From positions 1 to 40,913 of the forward strand of contig CALZBJ010000015.1 in the NCBI GenBank assembly GCA_945619025.1: DNA of 40,913 nucleotides, in the 5' to 3' direction. The stretch comes from CALZBJ01 sp945619025 (GTDB taxonomy: Bacteria > Pseudomonadota > Gammaproteobacteria > Cardiobacteriales > Wohlfahrtiimonadaceae). The translations under genes were made by a program, and so were the position numbers. Shown here in pieces: positions 26,581 to 34,062 of the stretch (within the stretch, counting starts at the first letter, position 1; each line of letters starts with the position of its first letter). The notes beneath the pieces are model-generated. The model searched no databases, was not told the origin of the DNA, and worked only from the letters and a program-made list of their open reading frames with translations.

Positions 26581-26608
26581 TCCTACCGCCGAATTGGTGG
26601 CTTAGAAT
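26581..26608 (+). repeat. Degenerate type I-F repeat 1 of the mini-CRISPR
   Basis: Compared with the array repeat, bases 5-14 (ACCGCCGAAT) and the tail GGCTTAGAA are kept. The first four bases are TCCT instead of GTTC, the loop A is T, one stem C is T (giving a G-U pair), and the last A is T. Confidence 0.85.
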
Positions 26609-26630
26609 ATGTAGTTACAGTTTAATGAAT

Positions 26631-26658
26631 ATATACCGCCGAATAGGCGGATAAAAAG
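26631..26658 (+). repeat. Degenerate type I-F repeat 2 of the mini-CRISPR
   Basis: Bases 5-20 (ACCGCCGAATAGGCGG) are identical to the array repeat, including the whole stem-loop. The first four bases are ATAT, and the 3' handle is replaced by ATAAAAAG, which is already the left arm of the terminator. Only a 3' stem is needed here, so loss of the handle fits its role as the end of a single-guide unit. Confidence 0.85.
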
Positions 26659-26690
26659 CCTTCTATTAAATAGAAGGCTTTTTGTTTTTT
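26653..26690 (+). terminator. Strong terminator of the mini-CRISPR / cas3 transcript
   Basis: A 14-bp perfect stem (AAAAAGCCTTCTAT with ATAGAAGGCTTTTT, loop TAA) is followed by G and six T. It separates the cas1-cas3 transcript and the mini-CRISPR from the csy promoter that begins 12 bases downstream. Confidence 0.93.
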
Positions 26691-26701
26691 GATCAATAAT
26701 T

Positions 26702-26730
26702 TTGACAAATACTTTTGATTTTTATAGATT
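26702..26730 (+). promoter_or_regulatory. Predicted csy operon promoter
   Basis: A consensus -35 TTGACA (26702-26707) and -10 TAGATT (26725-26730) are spaced by 17 bp, with transcription expected from about 26737. A second -10-like TATAGA near 26787 has no good -35. The csy1 message would have a leader of about 130 nt. Confidence 0.65.
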
Positions 26731-26747
26731 GGTATATATGTATTTAT

Positions 26748-26767
26748 CCATGTAATTACATTTTAAT
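26748..26767 (+). promoter_or_regulatory. Predicted mini-CRISPR target site with CC PAM in the csy promoter
   Basis: CC (26748-26749) is followed by ATGTAATTACATTTTAAT (26750-26767). It equals the first 18 guide bases of the mini-CRISPR except at positions 6 (A for G) and 12 (T for G), where Csy and Cascade guides flip a base out and do not pair. CC in this position is the established type I-F PAM. The site lies about 11-30 bases after the predicted transcription start, where a bound Csy complex would block RNA polymerase. Confidence 0.75.
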
Positions 26768-26865
26768 AATTCACTAATTTTGTTGCTATAGATTATCAGC
26801 CCTTGAAGAGTGAAATAAAATGTCAGTTTAACAGTTTATCCGTATTTAATACAAGGAAATAAAAT

Positions 26866-28278
26866 ATGAGTCAACTAACTAACGTAAAAGTGAAAGAAGC
26901 CATAAAATCACTTTTAATGCAGCGGTTAGAGGATCGTTTACCTCCCGAAGAGCGAAAGCTTGAAAGGTTATTAGAGGGCGATGATCAAAAAGCGATTGAA
27001 GCACAACAAGAAAAAATAGATTCGCTTAAATATCAGCATCGATTTGATATTTGGATAGAAAATGCCGCAACAAGATTTACCAATCAGCTTTCTCTAGGTA
27101 CGCATTTACCTAAAGGAGGACATCCCGATGCGCGCGGAGATAGTATTAACGTCAATCAAGTTAAGCTACCATCTAAAGGGCGAGAGGGTTTTGTGGGCTC
27201 TCACAGCGTTAAAAATTGGGAGATTGATGCAACAGGCAATGCCGCGGCGCTACCGCTTAATGCACTCTATGAACTAGAAGTTGCGCCGGGGATTTTATTA
27301 CGAGATCTTTTACAGGAAAATCATCCGGCATTAACGGGGCTATTTTCTGATGATCCAAAACTTGCGCAGGAATATCTTGAACTCTTTCAAGCGTCGCTCG
27401 CTAATAAGATTCAATCCCCAACAATATCGGGGAGACATAAACAGCTTCTTTGGCCAAAAAGTGGTGCCATAGAATCGATTGCGGAAGATCAGTATGACAT
27501 TGTTGTACCGCTTTATCCTCATAGCTTTACACACCATTTATATCAAAAAGTGAGAGAGCAGTTTTCAGAAGAGAATAGACTGAATCGAAAGCAACGTTTT
27601 GATAAGCCAAATGCAGTAGAACAAAATGCATATTTTTCTATTACAAATTTAGCGATGGTTCAGCTAGGTGGGTCAAATCAGCAAAATGTAAGTCAGTTAA
27701 ATGCAAGGCAAGGTGGTCGTCATTATCTGCTTTCAACAATGCCGCCAATGATTAGTGATCGTAAAGGCTTTTACCCTAGAAGAGGTGATCGCACTATATT
27801 TACTGATAGGCTATGGAACTATCCTCTTTGCAAGCAAGGGCTTGAAGAGATGGTTGGTGCGGTGAAGGCGCTGAAAAATAATATGTGGGTGCGCCAAAAT
27901 CGTGAAGATGGGCTAGATCATATTATTTTAGGGATTGTGTATTTAGTGCGAAATCTTCATAAAGATAGAGGGTGGAGTGAAGGTTATCAGCTTCGAGCGG
28001 AAGAAAAGTTATGGCTAGATCTTGATTACTACCAACAAGCTGATGATGACTTAAGAGCAAGCTTCGAAGATGATGAATGGATCCATAAAATCAGTAGACG
28101 TTTTGCGGATTGGGTGAATAGTGGATTAAAGCAGCAAGTAAAGCGTAAAAAGTTGGAGTTTGATGATATCGAGCAAAAAGAATGGCGCTTAAGTTTTGAA
28201 GAAGATTTTGAATTGCTATTTCGTTCAGTTTTAAAAGAAATTGCAGAAATCGAGAGAGCAGAGAAGGAGTCAGAATAA
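26866..28278 (+). CDS. csy1: Csy complex large subunit Cas8f (Csy1)
   Basis: Csy1 recognises the PAM and holds the 5' handle of the crRNA with Csy2. The 470-residue protein carries family motifs HPDARGDSINVN, the GSHSVKNWEIDATGNAAALPL region, VPLYPHSFTHHLYQKVRE, ITNLAMVQLGGSNQQNVSQLN and the C-terminal ADWVNSGL. An AAGGAA lies about 6-7 nt before the ATG. It begins a four-gene operon whose promoter carries the predicted mini-CRISPR target. Its stop codon overlaps the csy2 start by one base (TAATG). Confidence 0.95.
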   Translation: MSQLTNVKVKEAIKSLLMQRLEDRLPPEERKLERLLEGDDQKAIEAQQEKIDSLKYQHRFDIWIENAATRFTNQLSLGTHLPKGGHPDARGDSINVNQVKLPSKGREGFVGSHSVKNWEIDATGNAAALPLNALYELEVAPGILLRDLLQENHPALTGLFSDDPKLAQEYLELFQASLANKIQSPTISGRHKQLLWPKSGAIESIAEDQYDIVVPLYPHSFTHHLYQKVREQFSEENRLNRKQRFDKPNAVEQNAYFSITNLAMVQLGGSNQQNVSQLNARQGGRHYLLSTMPPMISDRKGFYPRRGDRTIFTDRLWNYPLCKQGLEEMVGAVKALKNNMWVRQNREDGLDHIILGIVYLVRNLHKDRGWSEGYQLRAEEKLWLDLDYYQQADDDLRASFEDDEWIHKISRRFADWVNSGLKQQVKRKKLEFDDIEQKEWRLSFEEDFELLFRSVLKEIAEIERAEKESE

Positions 28279-29270
28279 TGAGTCATTCAACCACGAATTA
28301 TTTATGGATCGATAAGATTAAAATTAAAGCAGCTAATGCAATATCAAGTCCGATTACGTATGGTTTTCCAGCAGTGAACGGTTTCTTGGGCGCGATCCAT
28401 GCTTTAAGCCGTAAAATTCCAAGAGATCAATATAGCGAACAGATCTATCTTGATGGTGTATTGATTGCTCATCATGAAAGCAGGCTTCACGCGAGCAGAA
28501 GCAATAGTTACCGAGAATATACTTTTAATCAACAACGTTTACCAGCATTAAAAACGGGGAGACCCCCAGCAATTATTGAGGAAGGTCGTATTGATCTTAC
28601 CGTAAGTTTAGTTGTAGAAGTTAAAAGTGATGGTTGGGGATTTGAGGGAGAAGAAGAGAAGCAACGCTTCACTGATTGGGTTAAAAATCAATTAATGCAA
28701 CAACGTATTGCTAGTGGTTCAGTCATGAGTATTGGCAATGTGGCGTTATTTGAGGTCACTGAAAGCTCGCTTTTAATTCCTCAATTATTGCCTGCCTATG
28801 TTTTGCTTACCGCTGAGCAGGATTTTAAAGAAATTACTGAAATACTTCAAGATAAAAACCCTGAGAGTACAGGCATTGATACGCTTCTTGAGATGTCTAA
28901 ACTTCATTTTATTCCTCATGAAAAAGCCACTGAAGATGATGAAAAAATGATCGATGAATCGGACAAGAAAAGCAGGCAAGTAGCCCATTGGGAGTGGGAA
29001 GTCTCGAGCTTTAAGAAAGGTCGCGGATGGCTTATTCCGTTATGTGTTGGTTATCAGGCAATTTTCCCTCAATTTTCAAAAGGCATTATGAAAGAGGCTC
29101 GCTTCGAGACATATCCTGTGAGTTATGTAGAGCCTATCTATAGTTTAGGAAAGTGGGTATTCCCTTATCGACTGGATCAAGATTCATTTTCTAATGCTTT
29201 TTGGCGCTATAAAAATGTCGAGAAAGACGATGAATTAGGACTTTATCAAGTCATTCAAATACGACCATAA
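28278..29270 (+). CDS. csy2: Csy complex subunit Cas5f (Csy2)
   Basis: Csy2 pairs with Csy1 at the 5' end of the crRNA. The 330-residue protein begins with the Csy2-type block LWIDKIKIKAANAISSPITYGFPAVNGFLGAIHALSRKI; later come TVSLVVEVK and GRGWLIPLCVGYQAI, and WVFPYRLDQDSFSNAFWRYK near the end. It overlaps csy1 by one base, which implies translational coupling. An 82-nt gap precedes csy3. Confidence 0.95.
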   Translation: MSHSTTNYLWIDKIKIKAANAISSPITYGFPAVNGFLGAIHALSRKIPRDQYSEQIYLDGVLIAHHESRLHASRSNSYREYTFNQQRLPALKTGRPPAIIEEGRIDLTVSLVVEVKSDGWGFEGEEEKQRFTDWVKNQLMQQRIASGSVMSIGNVALFEVTESSLLIPQLLPAYVLLTAEQDFKEITEILQDKNPESTGIDTLLEMSKLHFIPHEKATEDDEKMIDESDKKSRQVAHWEWEVSSFKKGRGWLIPLCVGYQAIFPQFSKGIMKEARFETYPVSYVEPIYSLGKWVFPYRLDQDSFSNAFWRYKNVEKDDELGLYQVIQIRP

Positions 29271-29352
29271 ACCATTATTCAATAATCACAATATTTTTTA
29301 ACTAATTTTTAATTTGTAGTAATACGATATAACTTAATAAAGGAAATTTATT

Positions 29353-30363
29353 ATGACTTTAAAAACAGCATCTGTCTTAGCATTTGAGCGTAACTTCGAT
29401 TTATCTGATGGTATTTTTCGTCAAAAAAATAGTGATGATATTAATGCGCCAGAATTGCCGATTAAAATCACTGAGAAAACTGTTCGAGGAACCATTTCTA
29501 ATCGTTTAAAAACCGCAGTTGCAAATAATCCAGCAAAATTAGATGCTGAAATTATTAAGGCAAATCCACAGACGGTTGATGTTGCGATGTTAAATGCTGA
29601 TTATGATACGTTGACGGCTGAATGGACCTTAAAAATCCTTCCATTTAGTGGTAAACCATGTGTCTGTAATAATCTTGCTTATCAAGAAAAAGTTATCGAA
29701 ACCGTTGCAGGTTACTTATCTAACACAGGCATTCGTGAGTTAGCAGAGCGTTATGCAACGAATATCGTTAATGCGCGTTGGCTCTGGAGAAACCGTATCG
29801 GTGCATCAGAGATTAATGTGAAGGTATCAAACGAAATTAATGGCCAAGCTGAAACAATCAAATTCAAGAATGTGAAACAATATTCACTTAACGAATTTAA
29901 TATTAAAAATGATGATTTTACTAAACTAGTGGATTGGATTGAGTTAGGTTTAGAGGATAATGACGAGTTTGTATTATTAACGATAGAAGCAGAAGCGATT
30001 ATCGGTAAAGGACAAGAAGTTTATCCATCTCAAGAGATGAACTTAGATCGCGGAAAAGGCGATAAGAGTAAAGTTTTATATGAGAAAGAGGGGTTTGCAG
30101 CACTCCATTCACAAAAGATTGGTAACGCACTTCGTACGATTGATAATTGGTATGAAAATGCAGACTTCCCTGTAGCTATTGAACCCTATGCTTCAGTCAC
30201 AACTCTTGGGACAGCATTTAGACAACCAAAAGAAAAACGAGATTTTTATACGCTTTTTGATAATTGGATTATCAAAGGAACAGCGCCAAGTTTAGAAGAT
30301 CAACATTATGTGATTGCGGTATTAATTCGTGGCGGTGTCTTTGGTGAAAGTGGAAAGGAGTAA
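29353..30363 (+). CDS. csy3: Csy complex backbone subunit Cas7f (Csy3)
   Basis: Six copies of Csy3 form the helical backbone along the guide, and each thumb flips out every sixth base. The 336-residue protein starts TLKTASVLAFERNFDLSDG and has ARWLWRNRIGASEINVKV, AIIGKGQEVYPSQEMNL and a C-terminal LRTIDNWYENADFPVAIEPYASV, all typical of Csy3. AAAGGA precedes the ATG by about 8 nt. Csy4 starts 3 nt after its stop. Confidence 0.96.
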   Translation: MTLKTASVLAFERNFDLSDGIFRQKNSDDINAPELPIKITEKTVRGTISNRLKTAVANNPAKLDAEIIKANPQTVDVAMLNADYDTLTAEWTLKILPFSGKPCVCNNLAYQEKVIETVAGYLSNTGIRELAERYATNIVNARWLWRNRIGASEINVKVSNEINGQAETIKFKNVKQYSLNEFNIKNDDFTKLVDWIELGLEDNDEFVLLTIEAEAIIGKGQEVYPSQEMNLDRGKGDKSKVLYEKEGFAALHSQKIGNALRTIDNWYENADFPVAIEPYASVTTLGTAFRQPKEKRDFYTLFDNWIIKGTAPSLEDQHYVIAVLIRGGVFGESGKE

Positions 30364-30366
30364 GCA

Positions 30367-30945
30367 ATGCAAACTCATATAACCCATTATTTTGATCTAA
30401 AAGCGATTCCTCAAGAGGATATGACTGAAGATCTTATCATTAGCGAATTAATGGAGCGACTCCATTTATTGTTAGTGAGTACTAATTTAAAAGGGCAAAT
30501 AGGGATTGGTTTTCCTAACTACAATCTCAATAAGCGCTTAGGGGGCATTATTCGGGTTTTTAGTAGTGAAGCGCTTCTCACCGATTTTGAAAAAGCGGTG
30601 AGAGCCGACTCAACGATTCGGGATTATTCAATCGTGACGGATGGTAAAAGGGTGCCGGAACATGTCGATAAACATGTTGTCTTTGCGCGTTTACGTTCAG
30701 GACACCTTAGTAAAAGCCAGATTCGCCGCTATAAAAAACGCCATCCTGATAAATGGACGGAGGATGTAGCGGAGCAGGCTTTAGATAATCGTGAGCGATT
30801 ATTTGGGATTCCACATTTTAAAATGAATAGTGGTAGCAACAAACAACATTTCACTATTTGGGTTAAAAGACAGGAAAAACCAGAAACGATCGGTGAATTT
30901 GGAAGCTACGGTTTAAGTAACAAGGCGACTGTGCCAATTTTTTAA
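30367..30945 (+). CDS. csy4: CRISPR RNA endoribonuclease Cas6f (Csy4)
   Basis: Csy4 cuts the repeat at the 3' base of its stem-loop and stays bound to the 3' hairpin of each crRNA. The 192-residue protein has the catalytic His at residue 33 (MERLHLLLVS), matching His29 of the Pseudomonas protein. A Lys/Arg-rich helix (KSQIRRYKKRH) corresponds to the RNA-binding helix, and the C-terminal GSYGLSNKATVPIF corresponds to the conserved CYGLSKGGFVPWF region. Its substrate hairpin CCGCC GAATA GGCGG occurs 39 times in the array and in both mini-CRISPR repeats (one with a G-U pair). Confidence 0.96.
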   Translation: MQTHITHYFDLKAIPQEDMTEDLIISELMERLHLLLVSTNLKGQIGIGFPNYNLNKRLGGIIRVFSSEALLTDFEKAVRADSTIRDYSIVTDGKRVPEHVDKHVVFARLRSGHLSKSQIRRYKKRHPDKWTEDVAEQALDNRERLFGIPHFKMNSGSNKQHFTIWVKRQEKPETIGEFGSYGLSNKATVPIF

Positions 30946-30992
30946 GGCCTCAAGTTTGTAAATAAAGAGATTCAGTTCTCAATTAGTAAAGC

Positions 30993-31068
30993 AAAACCCT
31001 ATTTTTAGACAAGATTGTAAGTGATTGATTTCACAAGTGATCAAAAGGTCATAGAAAAATAGGGTTTT
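30993..31068 (+). terminator. Long-loop inverted repeat ending the csy operon, within the leader
   Basis: AAAACCCTATTTTT (30993-31006) and AAAAATAGGGTTTT (31055-31068) are perfect 14-bp inverted repeats with two further T after them. It could end the csy message. The 48-nt loop is unusually long and contains an IHF-type site, so the structure may have a leader function too. Confidence 0.6.
31018..31030 (-). promoter_or_regulatory. IHF consensus site in the CRISPR leader
   Basis: On the minus strand AATCAATCACTTA fits the IHF consensus WATCAANNNNTTR at every fixed position. It lies about 97-109 bp before the first repeat. IHF bending of the leader is known to guide Cas1-Cas2-3 integration in type I-F. 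Confidence 0.55.
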
Positions 31069-31095
31069 TTACTATTAGTTCTTTAACAATTTGGA

Positions 31096-31122
31096 TATAA
31101 TGAGCCGCGCAAGCAATTTGCG
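31096..31122 (+). promoter_or_regulatory. Leader -10 element and leader-end inverted repeat
   Basis: A consensus -10 TATAAT (31096-31101) places the array transcription start near 31108. CGCAA gcaat TTGCG (31108-31122) is an inverted repeat 4 bp before the first repeat, where integrase contacts are expected. The -35 region is weak. Confidence 0.55.
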
Positions 31123-31126
31123 TCTA

Positions 31127-33434
31127 GTTCACCGCCGAATAGGCGGCTTAGAAATCTAAAAAAACTCTATGTTGCTTCCAACCTCTGTTCACCGCCGAAT
31201 AGGCGGCTTAGAAATGTTTCGAGCGCGAATAAAAACATAATCGCAAGTTCACCGCCGAATAGGCGGCTTAGAAAGTTACATCTTAAGCAGAAAAATTAAT
31301 GCGGACGTTCACCGCCGAATAGGCGGCTTAGAAAAGACTGACAACATTTATGAAAAGAGAAAAAGAGTTCACCGCCGAATAGGCGGCTTAGAAATATCTT
31401 CTTTCCTGTGCAGCATAAGGCGCATTGTTCACCGCCGAATAGGCGGCTTAGAAACCGTCGAAGCTGAGTACACAGAAGTAAACGAGGTTCACCGCCGAAT
31501 AGGCGGCTTAGAAATCTGCTCTTAAGAATACAGGCTTAGGAAATAGGTTCACCGCCGAATAGGCGGCTTAGAAAGTATTTTAAATCGAAGTATGCCGACT
31601 TGCCGAGTTCACCGCCGAATAGGCGGCTTAGAAAGAAACATTCGTGATTGAGAGTGAAGGTGATATGTTCACCGCCGAATAGGCGGCTTAGAAATGTAGA
31701 AGAAGCGTTAAACCAATCAAGCGCAAGTTCACCGCCGAATAGGCGGCTTAGAAATCTGCAATCTCGCTTTCTTCTCGCTCGATATAGTTCACCGCCGAAT
31801 AGGCGGCTTAGAAAATTTTTTAGAGCGCGGAAATATTGAGGAATTGGTTCACCGCCGAATAGGCGGCTTAGAAAGCAGAAGCGACAAACTCAACAAAAGC
31901 CAAAACGTTCACCGCCGAATAGGCGGCTTAGAAATTCATTTTTTATACTTAAACCCTTTCCTAACGGTTCACCGCCGAATAGGCGGCTTAGAAAATCACG
32001 AGTGGTCAAAAGATAACGAAATTCACGTTCACCGCCGAATAGGCGGCTTAGAAAATCATGAAGCACTACGATGCCTTCTTTTTGATGTTCACCGCCGAAT
32101 AGGCGGCTTAGAAAAATTAAAAATTTTAGCTCAATTGAAGTGTATAGTTCACCGCCGAATAGGCGGCTTAGAAATTTTGTCGGTGGGGCCAATCTTATTG
32201 ATAAAGGTTCACCGCCGAATAGGCGGCTTAGAAAAATAATTAAATTACTCATTTTTATTTACCTCTGTTCACCGCCGAATAGGCGGCTTAGAAATCTAAT
32301 TGCTTCGCTTGGTTCGCTGCGAGCTGGTTCACCGCCGAATAGGCGGCTTAGAAATATACGGTTAGATAATGCAGCACATTCTACCCGTTCACCGCCGAAT
32401 AGGCGGCTTAGAAAATTAAAAACATCGTCAAGATACTTGCTTGTTTGTTCACCGCCGAATAGGCGGCTTAGAAATCGACACGCTCAATCTCAAACTTCGG
32501 AGGATCGTTCACCGCCGAATAGGCGGCTTAGAAATGTGGACAGCGAAACGAGCGTCGGCTCCGACAGTTCACCGCCGAATAGGCGGCTTAGAAATTTTGC
32601 CTCCCGTACGGTAACACGGGAGCAGTGTTCACCGCCGAATAGGCGGCTTAGAAACTTGAAAAGATGGGAATGAGCAGTGTTGAATTGTTCACCGCCGAAT
32701 AGGCGGCTTAGAAAGGTATGGGGCGTGATGAACTGACCAGTCTGATGTTCACCGCCGAATAGGCGGCTTAGAAAACTTTGTCATTACCCACTCCATAGTA
32801 AAGAAGGTTCACCGCCGAATAGGCGGCTTAGAAATAAAGAGGCAATGGAACAAGCGACGTTTTTTAGTTCACCGCCGAATAGGCGGCTTAGAAATTGGGG
32901 GTTTGCTTTGACCACAGGCGTAGCATGTTCACCGCCGAATAGGCGGCTTAGAAAATTAAAGAAATAATTTTCTCTTTTAATCTATCGTTCACCGCCGAAT
33001 AGGCGGCTTAGAAATGAACCATTTCCAAAAAGATCCAGTTCGTCCCGTTCACCGCCGAATAGGCGGCTTAGAAATAAAGAGCGTGTTGATCATCCAGACA
33101 ATGTTAGTTCACCGCCGAATAGGCGGCTTAGAAAGCTATTCGAGGGCTTCCCGAAACTATCGTTTTGTTCACCGCCGAATAGGCGGCTTAGAAAGCAATG
33201 CAGAAGCTTGAAGAGTTCTTAAGTGAGTTCACCGCCGAATAGGCGGCTTAGAAACATTAATAACAGCGCGAATGTGCGTATACCAAGTTCACCGCCGAAT
33301 AGGCGGCTTAGAAATCAAAGATGTGCCGAGCATCCAAGCACGACATGTTCACCGCCGAATAGGCGGCTTAGAAATCTAATAGATCGCAATGCTCAGGCGG
33401 ATCAAGGTTCACCGCCGAATAGGCGGCTTAGAAA
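31127..33434 (+). CRISPR. Type I-F CRISPR array: 39 repeats, 38 spacers
   Basis: The 28-nt repeat (GTTCACCGCCGAAT followed by AGGCGGCTTAGAAA) recurs with an exact 60-bp period, so every spacer is 32 nt. All 39 repeats read identically, including the last one at 33407-33434. The stem CCGCC GAATA GGCGG is the Csy4 substrate. The leader lies on the left, next to csy4, so transcription runs rightward and new spacers enter at 31155. The spacers show no obvious match to each other or to the rest of the window by eye, so their targets are foreign or outside it. Open reading frames that cross this array are artefacts of the 60-bp period. Confidence 0.99.
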
Positions 33435-33605
33435 TGAGAAAGGAGGGCTCATAAAACACCACAATCGTACTGACCAGAATAATCAAGATATTCGTCTGAA
33501 CAGGTGTATCCACCTATTAACTATTCTGGTTTAATGGAGGTGGCACTATACTCAAACTGATAAGAAGCAATCAATATAACCGATAAACCCGAGGGAGAGA
33601 AAACG
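33435..33605. other. Structured intergenic region downstream of the array
   Basis: ACCAGAATA (33473-33481) and TATTCTGGT (33522-33530) are perfect inverted repeats. Inside lies AGGTG tatc CACCT (33502-33515), and CCACCT can also pair with AGGTGG at 33538-33543. A -10-like TATACT occurs at 33547-33552. The possible alternative pairings recall an attenuator or a remnant of a mobile-element end, but I cannot decide which. Confidence 0.4.
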
Positions 33606-33716
33606 ATGGATACTATTATTATTGTGTGGCGCTATATCTATAAGAATCTAAAAATATTTGTTGTGCCAGCACTTGTGGTGCTGCTTACGATCTATCTGTT
33701 AAAGACGTTTAAATGA
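33606..33716 (+). CDS. Possible 36-residue membrane peptide
   Basis: The ORF starts MDTIIIVWRYIYKNLKIFV and continues VPALVVLLTIYLLKTFK, so it is one hydrophobic membrane segment with Lys residues at the end. GAGGGAGAG lies about 6-9 nt before the ATG, and a clear terminator follows 30 nt after the stop, which supports a real gene. Size and layout resemble small membrane proteins or type I toxins, but I do not recognise it. Confidence 0.5.
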   Translation: MDTIIIVWRYIYKNLKIFVVPALVVLLTIYLLKTFK

Positions 33717-33746
33717 TTAACCGTTAAATTTTGAATGAGAGAAAGC

Positions 33747-33774
33747 CCCAGAGATGAAAATTTCTGGGTTTTTT
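33747..33774 (+). terminator. Terminator after the small membrane peptide gene
   Basis: CCCAGAGAT and ATTTCTGGG form a 9-bp stem with one G-U pair and a GAAA loop, followed by six T. Confidence 0.85.
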
Positions 33775-34062
33775 GTGTTAGAGATGAAGCTCAATCACTG
33801 AAAATAGTCATTTTGTTTGATTTTTAATCAAATAGATATTCGTTCGTGACACAACCGTGCAGTTGAGTTGGGTATATTGATACCTAACAGGTAAATTGCG
33901 TTGAGACTTACACAATATGTGTCTTACATGCCTGTAGGTAGAAAAAATGAGCGAAAACGATAATTGAGACTGGAATGCTTAGAGATTACGAGTAATATAT
34001 ACTATAGCTCGTTAAGCGACTGATAGAGCCCTAGAAATAAAAAGGTGAGGAGAGAAAGCAGG
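33775..34062. promoter_or_regulatory. Upstream region of the helicase/type III cluster with several dyads
   Basis: Adjacent overlapping inverted repeats GGTAT attg ATACC (33871-33884) and TACCT aac AGGTA (33881-33893) are followed by ACACA ata TGTGT (33910-33922). A -10-like TATACT lies at 33998-34003. No gene is seen. The clustered dyads could be operators for the downstream operon, but no known regulator gene is next to them. Confidence 0.4.

Larger units (their letters stand above)
26575..26690 (+). ncRNA. Mini-CRISPR guide RNA, CreR-like (predicted autorepressor of csy genes)
   Basis: Two degenerate repeats (26581-26608 and 26631-26658) flank one guide of 22 nt (26 nt up to the second stem) and are closed by a strong terminator. 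Both repeats keep the Csy4-type stem: CCGCC GAATT GGTGG with one G-U pair, and CCGCC GAATA GGCGG perfect. Csy4 cutting after each stem would yield an RNA with an 8-nt handle CTTAGAAT, the guide, and a 3' hairpin, like a short crRNA. The guide starts with ATGTAGTTACAGTTTAAT, which matches 16 of 18 bases in the csy1 promoter region. I therefore predict it loads into the Csy complex and represses the csy operon, as Cas-regulating RNAs (CreR) do elsewhere. Expression and processing are not shown by sequence. Confidence 0.75.

Noticed and set aside
26581..26658. Simple decayed CRISPR array or tracrRNA
   Set aside because: The stems are preserved while the rest diverged, the guide matches the neighbouring promoter with a CC PAM, and type I-F uses no tracrRNA.
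31155..33406. Self-targeting spacers within the window
   Set aside because: Reading the spacers against the flanking genes by eye gave no convincing match; a computed search on the whole genome would be needed to settle it.
31648..33534. Long open reading frames across the CRISPR array (repeated VHRRIGGLE, SPPNRRLRN, FLSRLFGGE)
   Set aside because: They follow the 60-bp period of the array, which keeps frames open, and encode only the repeat; there is no start context or protein family.
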